Source: Seleniivibrio woodruffii
GTDB taxonomy: Bacteria > Chrysiogenota > Deferribacteres > Deferribacterales > Geovibrionaceae
DNA length: 64,000 nt
NCBI RefSeq assembly: GCF_004339245.1
Contig: NZ_SMGG01000005.1
Span: forward strand, 1 to 64,000
Direction: 5' to 3'
In this document: piece after piece, positions 35,079 through 44,038 of the stretch
How the letters are laid out: every line of letters starts with the position of its first letter
Position numbering within the stretch: position 1 is the stretch's first letter
Notes under the pieces: generated by a model
Seen by the model: the letters and a program-made list of their open reading frames with translations, nothing else
The model's database searches: none
Told to the model about the DNA's origin: nothing
Program-made: the position numbers and the translations under genes

Positions 35079-35656
35079 CAGGCAAATTTGCCGAACATCA
35101 TCTCATCCACAAGCTGGCAGATTATGTGCGCCGCCGCTATGTGGATTTCCTGTATTCTGGGGGTGTTGTCTGTGGGCGACTGGAAAAGGATGTCGCAGAG
35201 ACCCTTCATTTTTCCGCCGTCCCTTCCTGTGAAGCCTATTATGCGTATTTTCAGCCTGTCGGCCTCACGCAGAGCACGAACAACATTCTCAGAATTGCCG
35301 CTGGTGGATATTCCCCAGAGGATATCGTTTTCGTTGCCCAGTGCGCTAACCTGTTTCAGGAATATATCATTGAACTCGTAATCGTTTCCTATGGAAGTTA
35401 TTATTGATGTGTCGGTGGTTATGGCGATGGCGGGCAGAGGGGGACGCTCCATCTTGAACCTGTTCACAAACTCCGCCGCAATGTGCTGTGCGTCCGCCGC
35501 AGAACCGCCGTTTCCGCAGATGAGCAGTTTTCCGCCCTTCTCAAAACACTGGGTTATCTCAGTTGCAATGGCGATGAGCACAGGCATGCTCTCCATAACG
35601 AACCTATTCTGAACCTCTTTCATTTCCTCAAAAATAGATGATATGTATTTATCCAT
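35078..35656 (-). CDS. gmhA: Phosphoheptose isomerase (sedoheptulose 7-phosphate isomerase)
   Basis: A 192-residue SIS-domain enzyme that forms D-glycero-D-manno-heptose 7-phosphate, the first step towards ADP-heptose for the lipopolysaccharide core. ICGNGGSAADAQHIAAEFVNRF is the diagnostic GmhA motif; it is followed by ALGNENDILWGISTSGNSENVV and a late QEIHIAAAHIICQLVDE. It heads the mfd operon. No other heptose gene is in view. Confidence 0.93.
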   Translation of the reverse strand: MDKYISSIFEEMKEVQNRFVMESMPVLIAIATEITQCFEKGGKLLICGNGGSAADAQHIAAEFVNRFKMERPPLPAIAITTDTSIITSIGNDYEFNDIFLKQVSALGNENDILWGISTSGNSENVVRALREADRLKIRIIGFTGRDGGKMKGLCDILFQSPTDNTPRIQEIHIAAAHIICQLVDEMMFGKFA

Positions 35657-35726
35657 AAATTCCCTTTAACAAAAGATTATTACTTTAATATACACCTGAT
35701 CGGAATATAACAATAGAAAAAAATTA

Positions 35727-36203
35727 TTATCTTACAACAAGCCTGTCCGGCTTAAACTTAACGGCGGCGTTGAGATAATACATCCCTTCGGCGTTTATCC
35801 CACATCCCTCGTCCTCTTTGGGGTCTGTGAGGTTGTAGTACATCTCCTCCGCACGGGGGCCGAAAGGACAGACGAAGATTATCTTTTTGGTGTCGGGCAG
35901 CAGGGGCATGACCCTTCCGCAGGCTCCAGCCTCTTCAAAAAGCGCAACGGGAATATTTACAGTGCCTTCGGTGTGCTCCTTTTCATACTCCTCCGCAGTC
36001 CTGACATCCACAACAACATAGTCGGCAGGCAGACCGTCATAAAACAGCGGTGCGGCATGTTCCACTGTCAGTTCGCCGCTTTCAGGAACAGGCAGGGGAT
36101 TTTTCACACTTCTGGGGGTATTTTTTATGTAGGCATAAATACCGAAAACGGCCAGAACAAGTACAAGCAAAGCGGATATTATTACTGTTACTTTCTTTTT
36201 CAT
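35727..36203 (-). CDS. Membrane-anchored rhodanese-domain protein
   Basis: A 158-residue protein with an N-terminal membrane helix (about 5-26) and an outward-facing rhodanese domain. VVDVRTAEEYEKEHTEGTVNIP is the CH2A motif, and the active loop is CPFGPRA (cysteine near 110). Single-domain rhodaneses handle persulfide sulfur. The position suggests periplasmic sulfur transfer; the substrate is unknown. A GGAGG site is seen upstream. It is divergent from the kinase at 36277. Confidence 0.85.
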   Translation of the reverse strand: MKKKVTVIISALLVLVLAVFGIYAYIKNTPRSVKNPLPVPESGELTVEHAAPLFYDGLPADYVVVDVRTAEEYEKEHTEGTVNIPVALFEEAGACGRVMPLLPDTKKIIFVCPFGPRAEEMYYNLTDPKEDEGCGINAEGMYYLNAAVKFKPDRLVVR

Positions 36204-36276
36204 ACTTCCTCCCCCTCATTTTTACCCCCGATTGTCGTCAGAATCAATATAAACATCTATATTGCGTAGATGAAAC

Positions 36277-38295
36277 ATGGGTAGTAAAATAAATTTTAAA
36301 CGGTGTAAAGTGTATCAGAATAAAGAAAAGTTTAAACGTTACTACTTTGTGACAACTTTCGCAGTAATAGCGGCGATAGTCATGGCTTTCGGAATCGGAT
36401 TTGTGGTGGAGGAACACCGTAACTTCGAAGAAACCCTGAGGATCAACCGCATCAACCTGCTGGAAAGCAAAAAAGAGACGCTCAAAGGCGTCGTGGACAG
36501 TGTCGCCCAGCAGGTCAGCCTGTCTATTGATGATTCTGAACGCCTTCTTGGCGAAAGAATAGACGAACGCCTCAACATTGCATATGAAGTTGCAATGTCA
36601 AACTATAACATAGCCAAGGACGATGCTGATGCCAGAAGGGACATAAAGGCTGCACTCTCCGGCATGGTCTGGGGCAACAACTACGTTTTCATCTTCGATA
36701 CCGACGGATACGTCATAAGCTCCCCCATCCAGAAACACCTTGAAGGCAGAAACATTCTGGAAAGCCCGAACAAAGCCATGCGGGAGACGATGCTCTCATC
36801 AATTAAGAAACTTAAAACTGCGGAAACTGTCAGTGCTGTTTCCCCCTGGAGAAAGCCCGACAGTAAGGAAGTCGCAGTAAAGCATTACAAACTAAGGGTG
36901 TTCCGCCCGCTTAACTGGGTTATAGGCTACGGGGAATACGTTGACGATTTCACACTGGAGACCCAGCAAAAGATAATCAAACAGCTTGAATCCATAAAAC
37001 TCCCTGAAGACGGCTACATCTTCATGGCCGACTATAATGGAACCTCCCTTACGAAACCCGCCAAGGGAAAACTCATGCTGAATATACAGGATTCGGATGG
37101 CAAATATATCGTAAAGGATATGATTGCTCTGGCAAAAATGGGCGGCGGATTCTATGAGTATCAGATGCCCCCTTTCCCCGGCTTGAAACCGGAAACAAAA
37201 CTCAGCTATGTTACGGGTATCAAAGGCTGGAACTGGTATGTGGGAACCGGAATCTACCTGACCGACTTTGAAAACACCTATGCCGCCCGCATGAAAGAAG
37301 CAAGAAAAGATGCCCGCAAAGAGCTGATAATGATGATGGCTCTGCTGTCGGCGGTTCTTGCGGTCTCTGGAGTTATTACCTTTATGATGTCGAACCGGAT
37401 GGAAAAGCTCATAAACAGGCACAGCAAGGAGATGCAACGGAAAAACGAGGAACTGCGCCAGCTGAACACCTCTCTGGAAACAAAGGTTCAGGAGAAGACG
37501 GCGGAACTGACAGCACTGAACTCATCCCTAGAACAGCGAATACGCGAGGAGATAGAGAAGAACAGGGAGCAGGAACACATTATGTTTCAGCAGGGCAGGC
37601 TCGCGGCCATGGGCGAAATGCTCTCAAACATTGCCCACCAGTGGCGGCAGCCCCTTAACAACATAGGACTTTATATTCAGGATATTCAGGATGCCCACGA
37701 AACCGGCAGACTGGACAACGAATATATGAACAGATCGGCAGACACCTGTCTGGACATCATCCAGCACATGTCGCTCACAATAGACAATTTCCGGGACTTC
37801 TTCAAACCAGACAAGGAGAGAGTGCTCTTCGACGTTAACGACTGCATAAGACACAGCATAACCCTTCTGGTTGCGGGAATTGAGAACAGCAGAATAGGCA
37901 TAAGCACCGACCTGAAAGCTGTCGGCAAGGTTACCGGGGTTCCGGGGGAATATTCGCAGGTGCTCATAAACATCATAACAAACGCCAAAGACGCTCTGAT
38001 AAACAGCAACAGCCCGAACCCGCAGATAAAGATACGCTCTTTCAGCTTCAACGGAACCGTCACCGTTGAAATTGAGGATAACGCAGGGGGCATCCCCGCA
38101 GAGATATGCGACAAGATATTCCAGCCCTATTTCACAACAAAGCAGGACGGTCAGGGCACAGGAATAGGCCTCTACTTCTCCAAGATAATCATTGAAAAGA
38201 ACATGGGCGGCAAGATATCATTCAGCAATTCCGACAGCGGAGCAATATTCACAGTTCAGCTGCCGGAGGTGGCCGAAGAAAGCTCTTATCTGTAG
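36277..38295 (+). CDS. Membrane sensor histidine kinase with double Cache domain
   Basis: A 672-residue kinase. The first membrane helix is about 22-44, and two Cache repeats occupy about 90-345 (YVFIFDTDGYVISSP; GYIFMADYNGTSLT; GWNWYVGTGIYL). The second helix is about 350-370, then a coiled coil. The dimerisation domain has H454 in IAHQWRQPLNN and the ATPase domain has NIITNAKDALI, DNAGGIP and GTGIGLYFSK. The IAHQWRQP box is shared with the kinase at 7470. No cognate response regulator is adjacent. It overlaps the convergent cupin gene by 10 bases. Confidence 0.92.
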   Translation: MGSKINFKRCKVYQNKEKFKRYYFVTTFAVIAAIVMAFGIGFVVEEHRNFEETLRINRINLLESKKETLKGVVDSVAQQVSLSIDDSERLLGERIDERLNIAYEVAMSNYNIAKDDADARRDIKAALSGMVWGNNYVFIFDTDGYVISSPIQKHLEGRNILESPNKAMRETMLSSIKKLKTAETVSAVSPWRKPDSKEVAVKHYKLRVFRPLNWVIGYGEYVDDFTLETQQKIIKQLESIKLPEDGYIFMADYNGTSLTKPAKGKLMLNIQDSDGKYIVKDMIALAKMGGGFYEYQMPPFPGLKPETKLSYVTGIKGWNWYVGTGIYLTDFENTYAARMKEARKDARKELIMMMALLSAVLAVSGVITFMMSNRMEKLINRHSKEMQRKNEELRQLNTSLETKVQEKTAELTALNSSLEQRIREEIEKNREQEHIMFQQGRLAAMGEMLSNIAHQWRQPLNNIGLYIQDIQDAHETGRLDNEYMNRSADTCLDIIQHMSLTIDNFRDFFKPDKERVLFDVNDCIRHSITLLVAGIENSRIGISTDLKAVGKVTGVPGEYSQVLINIITNAKDALINSNSPNPQIKIRSFSFNGTVTVEIEDNAGGIPAEICDKIFQPYFTTKQDGQGTGIGLYFSKIIIEKNMGGKISFSNSDSGAIFTVQLPEVAEESSYL

Positions 38296-38603
38296 TCCTC
38301 ACGCACGGGATAAAAAACGTCCAGCATTTCGCAGTCGGATATTGCCCTGCCCTTGTGCTCAACTCCCGAAGGAATCATGGCAACATCGCTCAGGGTCATG
38401 ACCTTCACCTCATCGCCCACCGTCAGCTCGAAAACACCGCTGAGCAGCTTTGTCATCTGCTCGTGGGGATGGGAATGTGCGGGAAGCTCGGCTCCGGCCT
38501 CAAAACGCCACAGAGAGAGCGTCATGTTCTCCGAATGAACAAATCTGGCCTTTGCACCTTTAAACATTTCTTTTTCTAATTTTTCAGTATCAATGAACGA
38601 CAT
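38286..38603 (-). CDS. Cupin-domain protein
   Basis: A 105-residue single cupin barrel. The metal-binding motif HSHPHEQMTKLLSG gives two histidines and a glutamate, and MIPSGVEHKGRA supplies the last histidine. Small cupins of this sort are often metal-dependent dioxygenases or regulators; no specific role can be assigned. The start at 38603 has AAAGGAG upstream; a longer ORF would add 13 residues. It converges on the Cache kinase. Confidence 0.82.
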   Translation of the reverse strand: MSFIDTEKLEKEMFKGAKARFVHSENMTLSLWRFEAGAELPAHSHPHEQMTKLLSGVFELTVGDEVKVMTLSDVAMIPSGVEHKGRAISDCEMLDVFYPVREDYR

Positions 38604-38711
38604 TTCTGCTCCTTTTTCACATATTTCAACAAAAAACAACATATAGAAATAATCAAATAACCACCATTTCTGGTAATAAAAGAAATTTTACAAAAATACA
38701 GGTAACATTCA

Positions 38712-38740
38712 TTTACAAGATATAGTATTTAGGTTAGTAT
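38712..38740 (+). promoter_or_regulatory. Promoter of the hemerythrin chemoreceptor gene
   Basis: TTTACA (38712-38717), a 17-base spacer and TAGTAT (38735-38740), 33 bases upstream of the start codon. Confidence 0.6.
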
Positions 38741-38773
38741 TTCTTGTTAATTTATTTATTTTCAGGAGAAATC

Positions 38774-40420
38774 ATGAGTCAGGTCAAATCTAACCGTTTC
38801 ATGCTCAAAGTTGTGGGAGTTCTCCTCCTACAGGGAATTGTAGCATTTTTTATTTTCTGGTTCAACTACAGTAAATTATCAAAAGCAGCCTCTCTTGATG
38901 CCGAAGCCGCAAAAGCATATCTGGCAGATGCTTCGGGCTCTGCGTTCCTCATTTCAATGCTTCTGCTCATTTTCGGGCTTCTGATAGCTATTGTAGTGGC
39001 ATATTTTGTCAGCGGGGCATACGGAAAAAGTGTTGCCGAGGTCACAAGCGTCCTCTTCAAGGTTAAACAGGGAGACCTGAGAGTCCGTGTCGACGGAACG
39101 GTCGCAAAATCGATGCCTGAGCTGGGCGAGTCCATCAACTCCACTGTTGAGGATTTCGAAACCACCATCGCCAGCTTCGGATTCGCATCGAACAACATCA
39201 AAAGCGCATCTAAAAACCTCATCGAAATATATACCAACGTGGGCAACAGAATAAGCAATGTTAACGACAATGTCGTAAGCGTAAGCTCTGCGGCCGAAGA
39301 GCTCTCCTCCACAGGCTACAACGTTCTTGAAAAATGCCGGACGTCCTTTGAAAGCATCAGCAAATGCAACGAGGACGTTGTCAAAGGCAAAAATATAGTC
39401 TCCCAGAGCAAAGAGAGCATGGAGGAGATAGCAGGAAGCATCAACTCCATAGTAGACGTTGTATCCGGATTTCAGAAACAGTCACAGGAGATAGGACAGA
39501 TAGTAATCTCCATCAACGATATAGCCGAGCAGACAAACATGCTGGCGCTCAACGCCGCAATTGAGGCCGCAAGAGCCGGAGAACACGGAAAAGGCTTTGC
39601 GGTGGTTGCGGACGAGGTTCGCAAACTGGCGGGCAAGACATCTGAATCAACGAAGAAGATCGAAGATGTTATCAAAGAACTTCAGACACGCATCAAAACA
39701 GTGTCCACATCCGTTCAGAGCTCCGTTCAAATGGTTGAAAAGGGTATTGAGCTTTCAGAATATTCAGTTCAGTCCATCGAGGCCATCGACAGCAACATAA
39801 GAAACGTTGCCCATCAGATAGAGGGTATCGTCCATTCTAAGGAGGAGGAGTCACTCGCCCTTGCCGATGTCACCAGAAGCACAACCGAGATAAGCTCCGA
39901 GACATCCGAAATAGTTGCTGTGGTTGCGGAATCTTTCAGCGCAGGGCAAAACCTTGTGGATCTGGCGGACGGACTGAGCGGCAAAGTTAAAAAGTACAAA
40001 TCCGATAAAATGAACGTATATATGCCTTGGAGTAAAGACCTTGAACTAGGCATCAAGGTTTTTGACGATCAGCACAAAAAGCTCATCGAACTGATAAACC
40101 AGCTTTACGACGCAATCCGTGATAACAAGGTAAAATCAGCTATCGACAAGATACTTAACGACCTCGTTTCATACACCGTATACCACTTCAACACCGAAGA
40201 GGAAGCGTTCAGAAAATACGGCTATCCCGACTCGGCAAAACATGTCGAAATACACGAAGCCCTCAAAAGAACAGTGGGAGAGGTTAAGGCAAAACTTGAT
40301 TCCGGTAAAGAAGTTATCGGATTCAACATCATCTCTTTCCTTGAAAACTGGGTTAAAAACCACATTCTGGTGGAAGACAAAAAATACGCCCCGTTCTTTA
40401 AGAAAAACGGTATGCAGTAA
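38774..40420 (+). CDS. Chemoreceptor with C-terminal bacteriohemerythrin domain
   Basis: A 548-residue receptor. Two close membrane helices (about 10-30 and 50-75) leave a very short outside loop, so sensing is probably internal. A HAMP domain and the signalling hairpin [25 protein letters not shown] follow. The C-terminus (about 415-548) is a hemerythrin domain: [22 protein letters not shown] and [13 protein letters not shown] carry the di-iron ligands. DcrH of Desulfovibrio is the best known such protein and responds to oxygen. The ATG at 38774 has CAGGAG; a longer ORF adds 10 residues. Confidence 0.93.
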   Translation: MSQVKSNRFMLKVVGVLLLQGIVAFFIFWFNYSKLSKAASLDAEAAKAYLADASGSAFLISMLLLIFGLLIAIVVAYFVSGAYGKSVAEVTSVLFKVKQGDLRVRVDGTVAKSMPELGESINSTVEDFETTIASFGFASNNIKSASKNLIEIYTNVGNRISNVNDNVVSVSSAAEELSSTGYNVLEKCRTSFESISKCNEDVVKGKNIVSQSKESMEEIAGSINSIVDVVSGFQKQSQEIGQIVISINDIAEQTNMLALNAAIEAARAGEHGKGFAVVADEVRKLAGKTSESTKKIEDVIKELQTRIKTVSTSVQSSVQMVEKGIELSEYSVQSIEAIDSNIRNVAHQIEGIVHSKEEESLALADVTRSTTEISSETSEIVAVVAESFSAGQNLVDLADGLSGKVKKYKSDKMNVYMPWSKDLELGIKVFDDQHKKLIELINQLYDAIRDNKVKSAIDKILNDLVSYTVYHFNTEEEAFRKYGYPDSAKHVEIHEALKRTVGEVKAKLDSGKEVIGFNIISFLENWVKNHILVEDKKYAPFFKKNGMQ

Positions 40421-40427
40421 GACTGTT

Positions 40428-40456
40428 AAGCCCGCTCAACTGAGCGGGCTTTTTTT
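40428..40456 (+). terminator. Terminator of the hemerythrin chemoreceptor gene
   Basis: AAGCCCGCTCA (40428-40438) pairs perfectly with TGAGCGGGCTT (40441-40451), followed by a T-run. Confidence 0.92.
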
Positions 40457-40465
40457 ATGTCAATG

Positions 40466-40520
40466 AAGCAGTCTTCCATATTCAGGCAGCCCGCCGCTTT
40501 GGCAGTCTTTGCATTTGACG
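40466..40520. repeat. Family B dispersed repeat
   Basis: GAAGCAGTCTTCC and CAGCCCGCCGCTTTGGCAGTC, matching units at 106-165 and 7302-7335. Confidence 0.65.
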
Positions 40521-40530
40521 CTTATTTCCC

Positions 40531-40593
40531 GTCATTCTGAGCCTAGCGAAGAATCTCTCTGCTTATGAGACTCTTCGTTCCACTCAGAGTGAC
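40531..40593. repeat. Family A dispersed repeat
   Basis: GTCATTCTGAGCC, GAAGAATCTC, GAGACTCTTC and CTCAGAGTGAC in order, one full palindromic unit. Confidence 0.72.
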
Positions 40594-40600
40594 CAAAATG

Positions 40601-40627
40601 TAAATCCCCCTTTGTCAAAGGGGGAGA
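40601..40627 (+). repeat. Family C repeat, internally deleted
   Basis: TAAATCCCCCTTT then AAAGGGGGAGA: a CCCCCTTT/AAAGGGGG hairpin joined directly to the outer TAAAT end. It lacks the internal CTCAGTCCCC present in the copy at 25823. Confidence 0.6.
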
Positions 40628-40671
40628 GAAAAACAAGTTGCTTGTCAGATGCGAGCAGAGAAAAATTCACA

Positions 40672-40793
40672 ATCGCCGTTTTAATGCGAGCAGAACAAGG
40701 CGTTTATGAGGAAATTTCCGCAGTGTACGAGTGTGTACATGAGGAAAATTTCCGAATAAACAACGCAGTTATGCGACACATAAAAACGGTGAT
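40672..40793 (+). repeat. Family D structured element, copy 4 (122 nt)
   Basis: Termini ATCGCCGTTTT (40672-40682) and AAAACGGTGAT (40783-40793) pair with one G-T. An additional TTTAT/ATAAA pair (40703-40707 with 40756-40760) flanks the middle stem GGAAATTTCC (40710-40719) with GGAAAATTTCC (40743-40753). The apical stem TGTAC/GTACA (40724-40728 with 40735-40739) has a 6-nt loop. The element ends at the base next to the stop codon of the kinase gene. A truncated left end of another copy lies at 40638-40660. Confidence 0.75.
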
Positions 40794-41738
40794 CTAGGGG
40801 TTTATCATGGGAATGTAGATACTGAACGTCGTCCCTATCCCCACCGTCGACTGCACCTCAATCCTTCCCTTATGCTTCTCGGTTATCTCCTTTGCGATGA
40901 CCAGCCCAAGCCCCGTGCCTCTGTTCTTTGTGGTAAAGAACGGAGTGAACAGCTTTCCGATGGTCTCCTCGGGAACGCCCGGCCCTGTGTCGGATATTGA
41001 CACTTTAAGCATGGGAACGGCCTGTCCGCTGGCTCTGCACATATACTTTATCGTGGGGTCAAGCCCGATATGCAGGGTTACCTGTCCTGAGCGCTGAGCC
41101 TCACAGGCGTTTTTCAGTATATTGTTGACAGCCATGAACAGTTTTTTCTTATCTGCATAAACAGTGGTGAGATCCGGCTCAACCTGAACGGAGAGCTTTA
41201 TGTCGGGAAAAAGAACCGACAGCGAATTGAGCATCTCCTCCAGAAACTCCTTAACCTCAAACTCGCCGTATTCGAGAACCATGCCCGAAAGGAGTCTGAT
41301 GTTCTGAAGCATATGCTTAATTCTCTGTGTCTCGTTCAGGATTATTCCTGCGCATTTTTTGATATAGTCATCGGAGGTTTTAGCAAGAACCAGCTGAGAG
41401 GTTCCGTCGATAACTGTCAGCGGGTTTTTCATCTCGTGCTGAAAGGAGCTGATGTCGAACAGTTCCTCCAGACTGGGTCGGAACTCGTCCAGTCCGAAAA
41501 CAAGTATGCGCTGGGGTGTTGAGGGAGTTATTATCTTTATTCCGAACTCCCTGTGCTGGAGCCTGAAGTTGACCTCACCCGCAGAAACACGGTCGGCCAG
41601 CACCTTTTTAAAGTTCTTAATACCCGCCTCAAATGCGAGCTGCAGAAGTTTTTCGGCGGCAGGGTTCATATCGGTGACCCTGCCGTCCTGCAATTCGAAA
41701 AAGGCGATATTCAGGTCATTGACACTGCAATCGCTCAT
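40794..41738 (-). CDS. Soluble sensor histidine kinase (NtrB-like)
   Basis: A 314-residue kinase without membrane segments. A short PAS-like N-terminal region (about 1-85) precedes a dimerisation domain with H101 in FQHEMKNPLTVI and an ATPase domain with NNILKNACEAQ, DTGPGVPEE and GTGLGLVIAKEI. The HEMKNPL box is the NtrB/ZraS style that often pairs with sigma-54 activators, and the sigma-54 promoter at 13474 needs such an activator; this is only a possible link. It is the last gene of the selA-selB-uvrB-PBP1A operon. No cognate regulator is adjacent. Confidence 0.88.
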   Translation of the reverse strand: MSDCSVNDLNIAFFELQDGRVTDMNPAAEKLLQLAFEAGIKNFKKVLADRVSAGEVNFRLQHREFGIKIITPSTPQRILVFGLDEFRPSLEELFDISSFQHEMKNPLTVIDGTSQLVLAKTSDDYIKKCAGIILNETQRIKHMLQNIRLLSGMVLEYGEFEVKEFLEEMLNSLSVLFPDIKLSVQVEPDLTTVYADKKKLFMAVNNILKNACEAQRSGQVTLHIGLDPTIKYMCRASGQAVPMLKVSISDTGPGVPEETIGKLFTPFFTTKNRGTGLGLVIAKEITEKHKGRIEVQSTVGIGTTFSIYIPMINP

Positions 41739-41745
41739 CAGTTTT

Positions 41746-44025
41746 TTACTCCGTAATGCTCATCGGGCGGTCATACGGCTCGAAGGAAAATTCATCGCTG
41801 TAGCCGTCCGTTATCTGTTTTGTCTCCGCATCAACACGGAAATATGAAACGTCCTTTGCAACGGGGAACATCTTGCGTCCGAACTTCGGATATACCTTTC
41901 CGGTGTAGCGTACCCACTGGGGCAGAGCGGCGTTTGAGCCGGATGCGCCTCTGGGCAGGGGTTTGAAATCGTCAAAGCCCACCCATGTTCCGGAGACGAG
42001 ATCGGACATATAGCCCACAAACCATGTATCCTTGCTGTCGTTGGCTGTTCCGGTCTTTCCGCCCACAACTCTGGGTATTGCCAGAGCGCGTCGTGCCGTA
42101 CCGTGGTCAACGGCATTGACAAGTGTATCGGTGATTATCTGCGCTGTGCTCTCTTTGATGACCGGAACGGGCTCGGAGGGAGGAAATTCCTTCTCAGGCT
42201 TTCCGTCCGGATAGACCAGCTTAGTTATGAAATAAGGTTTGTATCTTACTCCCATATTGGGAAAAACGCTGTATGCGTATACCATTTCCTGAAGTGTCAC
42301 TGAGTTTGAACCGATACTGACCGCCAGCTCTCTGTTCATCTCCCCTTCTATGCCGAACTTGCGGGCAAGCTCGATTATTCTGCCGATGCCGACCTGCTCC
42401 GCCAGTTTGATGGTCACGAGGTTGCGGGAGTGGGTCAGAGCGTCTTTAAGGGTGGTGTTTCCGAAATAGTCGCCGGAGGAGTTTTTGGGTCTCCAGACCT
42501 CGCCCTCTTCGTTCAGCTGTTTCTCGATGGGAGCATCCAGCACCTGAGACATCATGTTCATTCCGCTCTCAAGAGCCGCAGAATAGACTATGGGTTTCTG
42601 GAGTGAACCCGCCTGACGCTTGGCCTGATATGCTCTGTTGAACATGGATTTTCTGTAGTCAAATCCGCCCACCATCGCATATATGGCTCCGTCCTGCGGT
42701 GCTATTGAAAGCAGTGCGCCCTCGATGGGGGGATCCTGAACCAGTCTGTATTTTCCGCCCTTCATACGGACGTAGACAATATCATTTTCGCTGAGTATCT
42801 CGGAAAAGCTGTTCAGCCTGCCTGTTTTGCCCTCGGCGGGTCTCGCCCAGCGGCAGTCTTCTATCTTAAGCTCGGCCTCTTCGGAAAGTGTCGTGACGTA
42901 TGCCACGGAAGAGGTCACCTTTGTAACCAGCGCCTTTTCGAAGTCCAGTTCCGCCAGATATGATTTATCCATCTTGAGCTGTTCGCTCATTGTTCCGTTC
43001 TCTGAGAGGAACTTGGCGACGGGGCCGTAATAGCCGGTCTGTTCGGAAAGCTCCAGAAGGTTCTCTTTAACAGCCTCTTCAGCTTTGGTCTGCATGTCCA
43101 GATCGAGTGTGGTGTATATGGCCATACCTGAGTTGTCGAGATCTTCTATCTTTTCAACTTCGGTAAGATATTTTTTAACGTAATCAACGAAATAGCCCGC
43201 CAGAAGGTTTTTAGGCTGAATCTTGTCGACTATGACGGGAACCTCTCTTGCCGCTTCCTTGTACTGGGCTTCGGTAATGTAGCCCACTTCCGCCATGCGG
43301 TAGAGAACGTGGTTGCGTCTTTTTATTGATTTATCAAGGCTCAGGTGGGGTGCGTATATGCCGGGAGCTTTGGGAATCCCCGCTATCATGGCGCATTCGC
43401 CCAGCGTAAGCTCGGAAACGTCCTTTCCGAAGTAGTTCATGGCCGCCGCCTGAACGCCGTACGAGCCTCTGCCGAAATAGACCTGATTCAGGTACATCAG
43501 CAGAATCTCTTTTTTGGACAGTGCCTTGTCGATTTTATATGCAAGGATCTGTTCCTTGACCTTTCTTTTCAGTTTCTTTTCCGGGGTCAGATAAAGAATT
43601 TTCACAAGCTGCTGGGTCAGAGTACTTCCGCCCTCAACAACCCTTCCCGCGCGGATGTTTGTGACAAACGCACGCATGATGCCCATCATGTCCACGCCGC
43701 CGTGCTCATAGAATCTGGCGTCCTCAACGGCCACCACTGCGTTCTGGAGGTTGTCGGGGATCTTTTCCATGCCGACAGGATATCTGCGCTCTTCGCCCAG
43801 CTCGGCTATCTGCTTGCCGTTTCTGTCGTATATCATTGTGGGTCTTTTATATTTGAAGTTTTTCAGTTCCTCTGTTGAGGGGAGTTCACGGCTCATCATG
43901 AAGAAATAAAACGCAAGGGCGAGCATGCCCAGAAGAGCCATAGCCAGCATGGCCAGCCCCGCAGCCAGAACAACCTGACCTGCGGTGAGGCTCTTGAAAT
44001 CGAAATCTTTAAAATTGAATTTCAT
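41746..44025 (-). CDS. Penicillin-binding protein 1A, bifunctional transglycosylase-transpeptidase
   Basis: A 759-residue class A enzyme that polymerises and cross-links peptidoglycan. One membrane helix lies near the N-terminus (about 20-45). The glycosyltransferase domain has EDARFYEHGG and GGSTLTQQLVK; the transpeptidase has the nucleophile SLQK, SRN and KTGTAND motifs. The start at 44025 (MKFNFK) is preferred over the longer ORF, which would add 24 non-homologous residues overlapping uvrB; AGAGGAA is upstream. It lies 13 bases after uvrB. Confidence 0.93.
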   Translation of the reverse strand: MKFNFKDFDFKSLTAGQVVLAAGLAMLAMALLGMLALAFYFFMMSRELPSTEELKNFKYKRPTMIYDRNGKQIAELGEERRYPVGMEKIPDNLQNAVVAVEDARFYEHGGVDMMGIMRAFVTNIRAGRVVEGGSTLTQQLVKILYLTPEKKLKRKVKEQILAYKIDKALSKKEILLMYLNQVYFGRGSYGVQAAAMNYFGKDVSELTLGECAMIAGIPKAPGIYAPHLSLDKSIKRRNHVLYRMAEVGYITEAQYKEAAREVPVIVDKIQPKNLLAGYFVDYVKKYLTEVEKIEDLDNSGMAIYTTLDLDMQTKAEEAVKENLLELSEQTGYYGPVAKFLSENGTMSEQLKMDKSYLAELDFEKALVTKVTSSVAYVTTLSEEAELKIEDCRWARPAEGKTGRLNSFSEILSENDIVYVRMKGGKYRLVQDPPIEGALLSIAPQDGAIYAMVGGFDYRKSMFNRAYQAKRQAGSLQKPIVYSAALESGMNMMSQVLDAPIEKQLNEEGEVWRPKNSSGDYFGNTTLKDALTHSRNLVTIKLAEQVGIGRIIELARKFGIEGEMNRELAVSIGSNSVTLQEMVYAYSVFPNMGVRYKPYFITKLVYPDGKPEKEFPPSEPVPVIKESTAQIITDTLVNAVDHGTARRALAIPRVVGGKTGTANDSKDTWFVGYMSDLVSGTWVGFDDFKPLPRGASGSNAALPQWVRYTGKVYPKFGRKMFPVAKDVSYFRVDAETKQITDGYSDEFSFEPYDRPMSITE

Positions 44026-44038
44026 AAAAGGGTTTCCT

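Larger units (their letters stand above)
40457..40793. other. Repeat mosaic between chemoreceptor and kinase genes
   Basis: No gene. The order is family B (40466-40520), family A (40531-40593), a short family C copy (40601-40627), a truncated family D end (40638-40660) and family D copy 4 (40672-40793). A small forward ORF across it has no support. Confidence 0.75.

Noticed and set aside
40612-40797. Forward ORF of 61 codons
   Set aside because: Runs over family C and D repeats, ends at the element boundary, and has no ribosome binding site.
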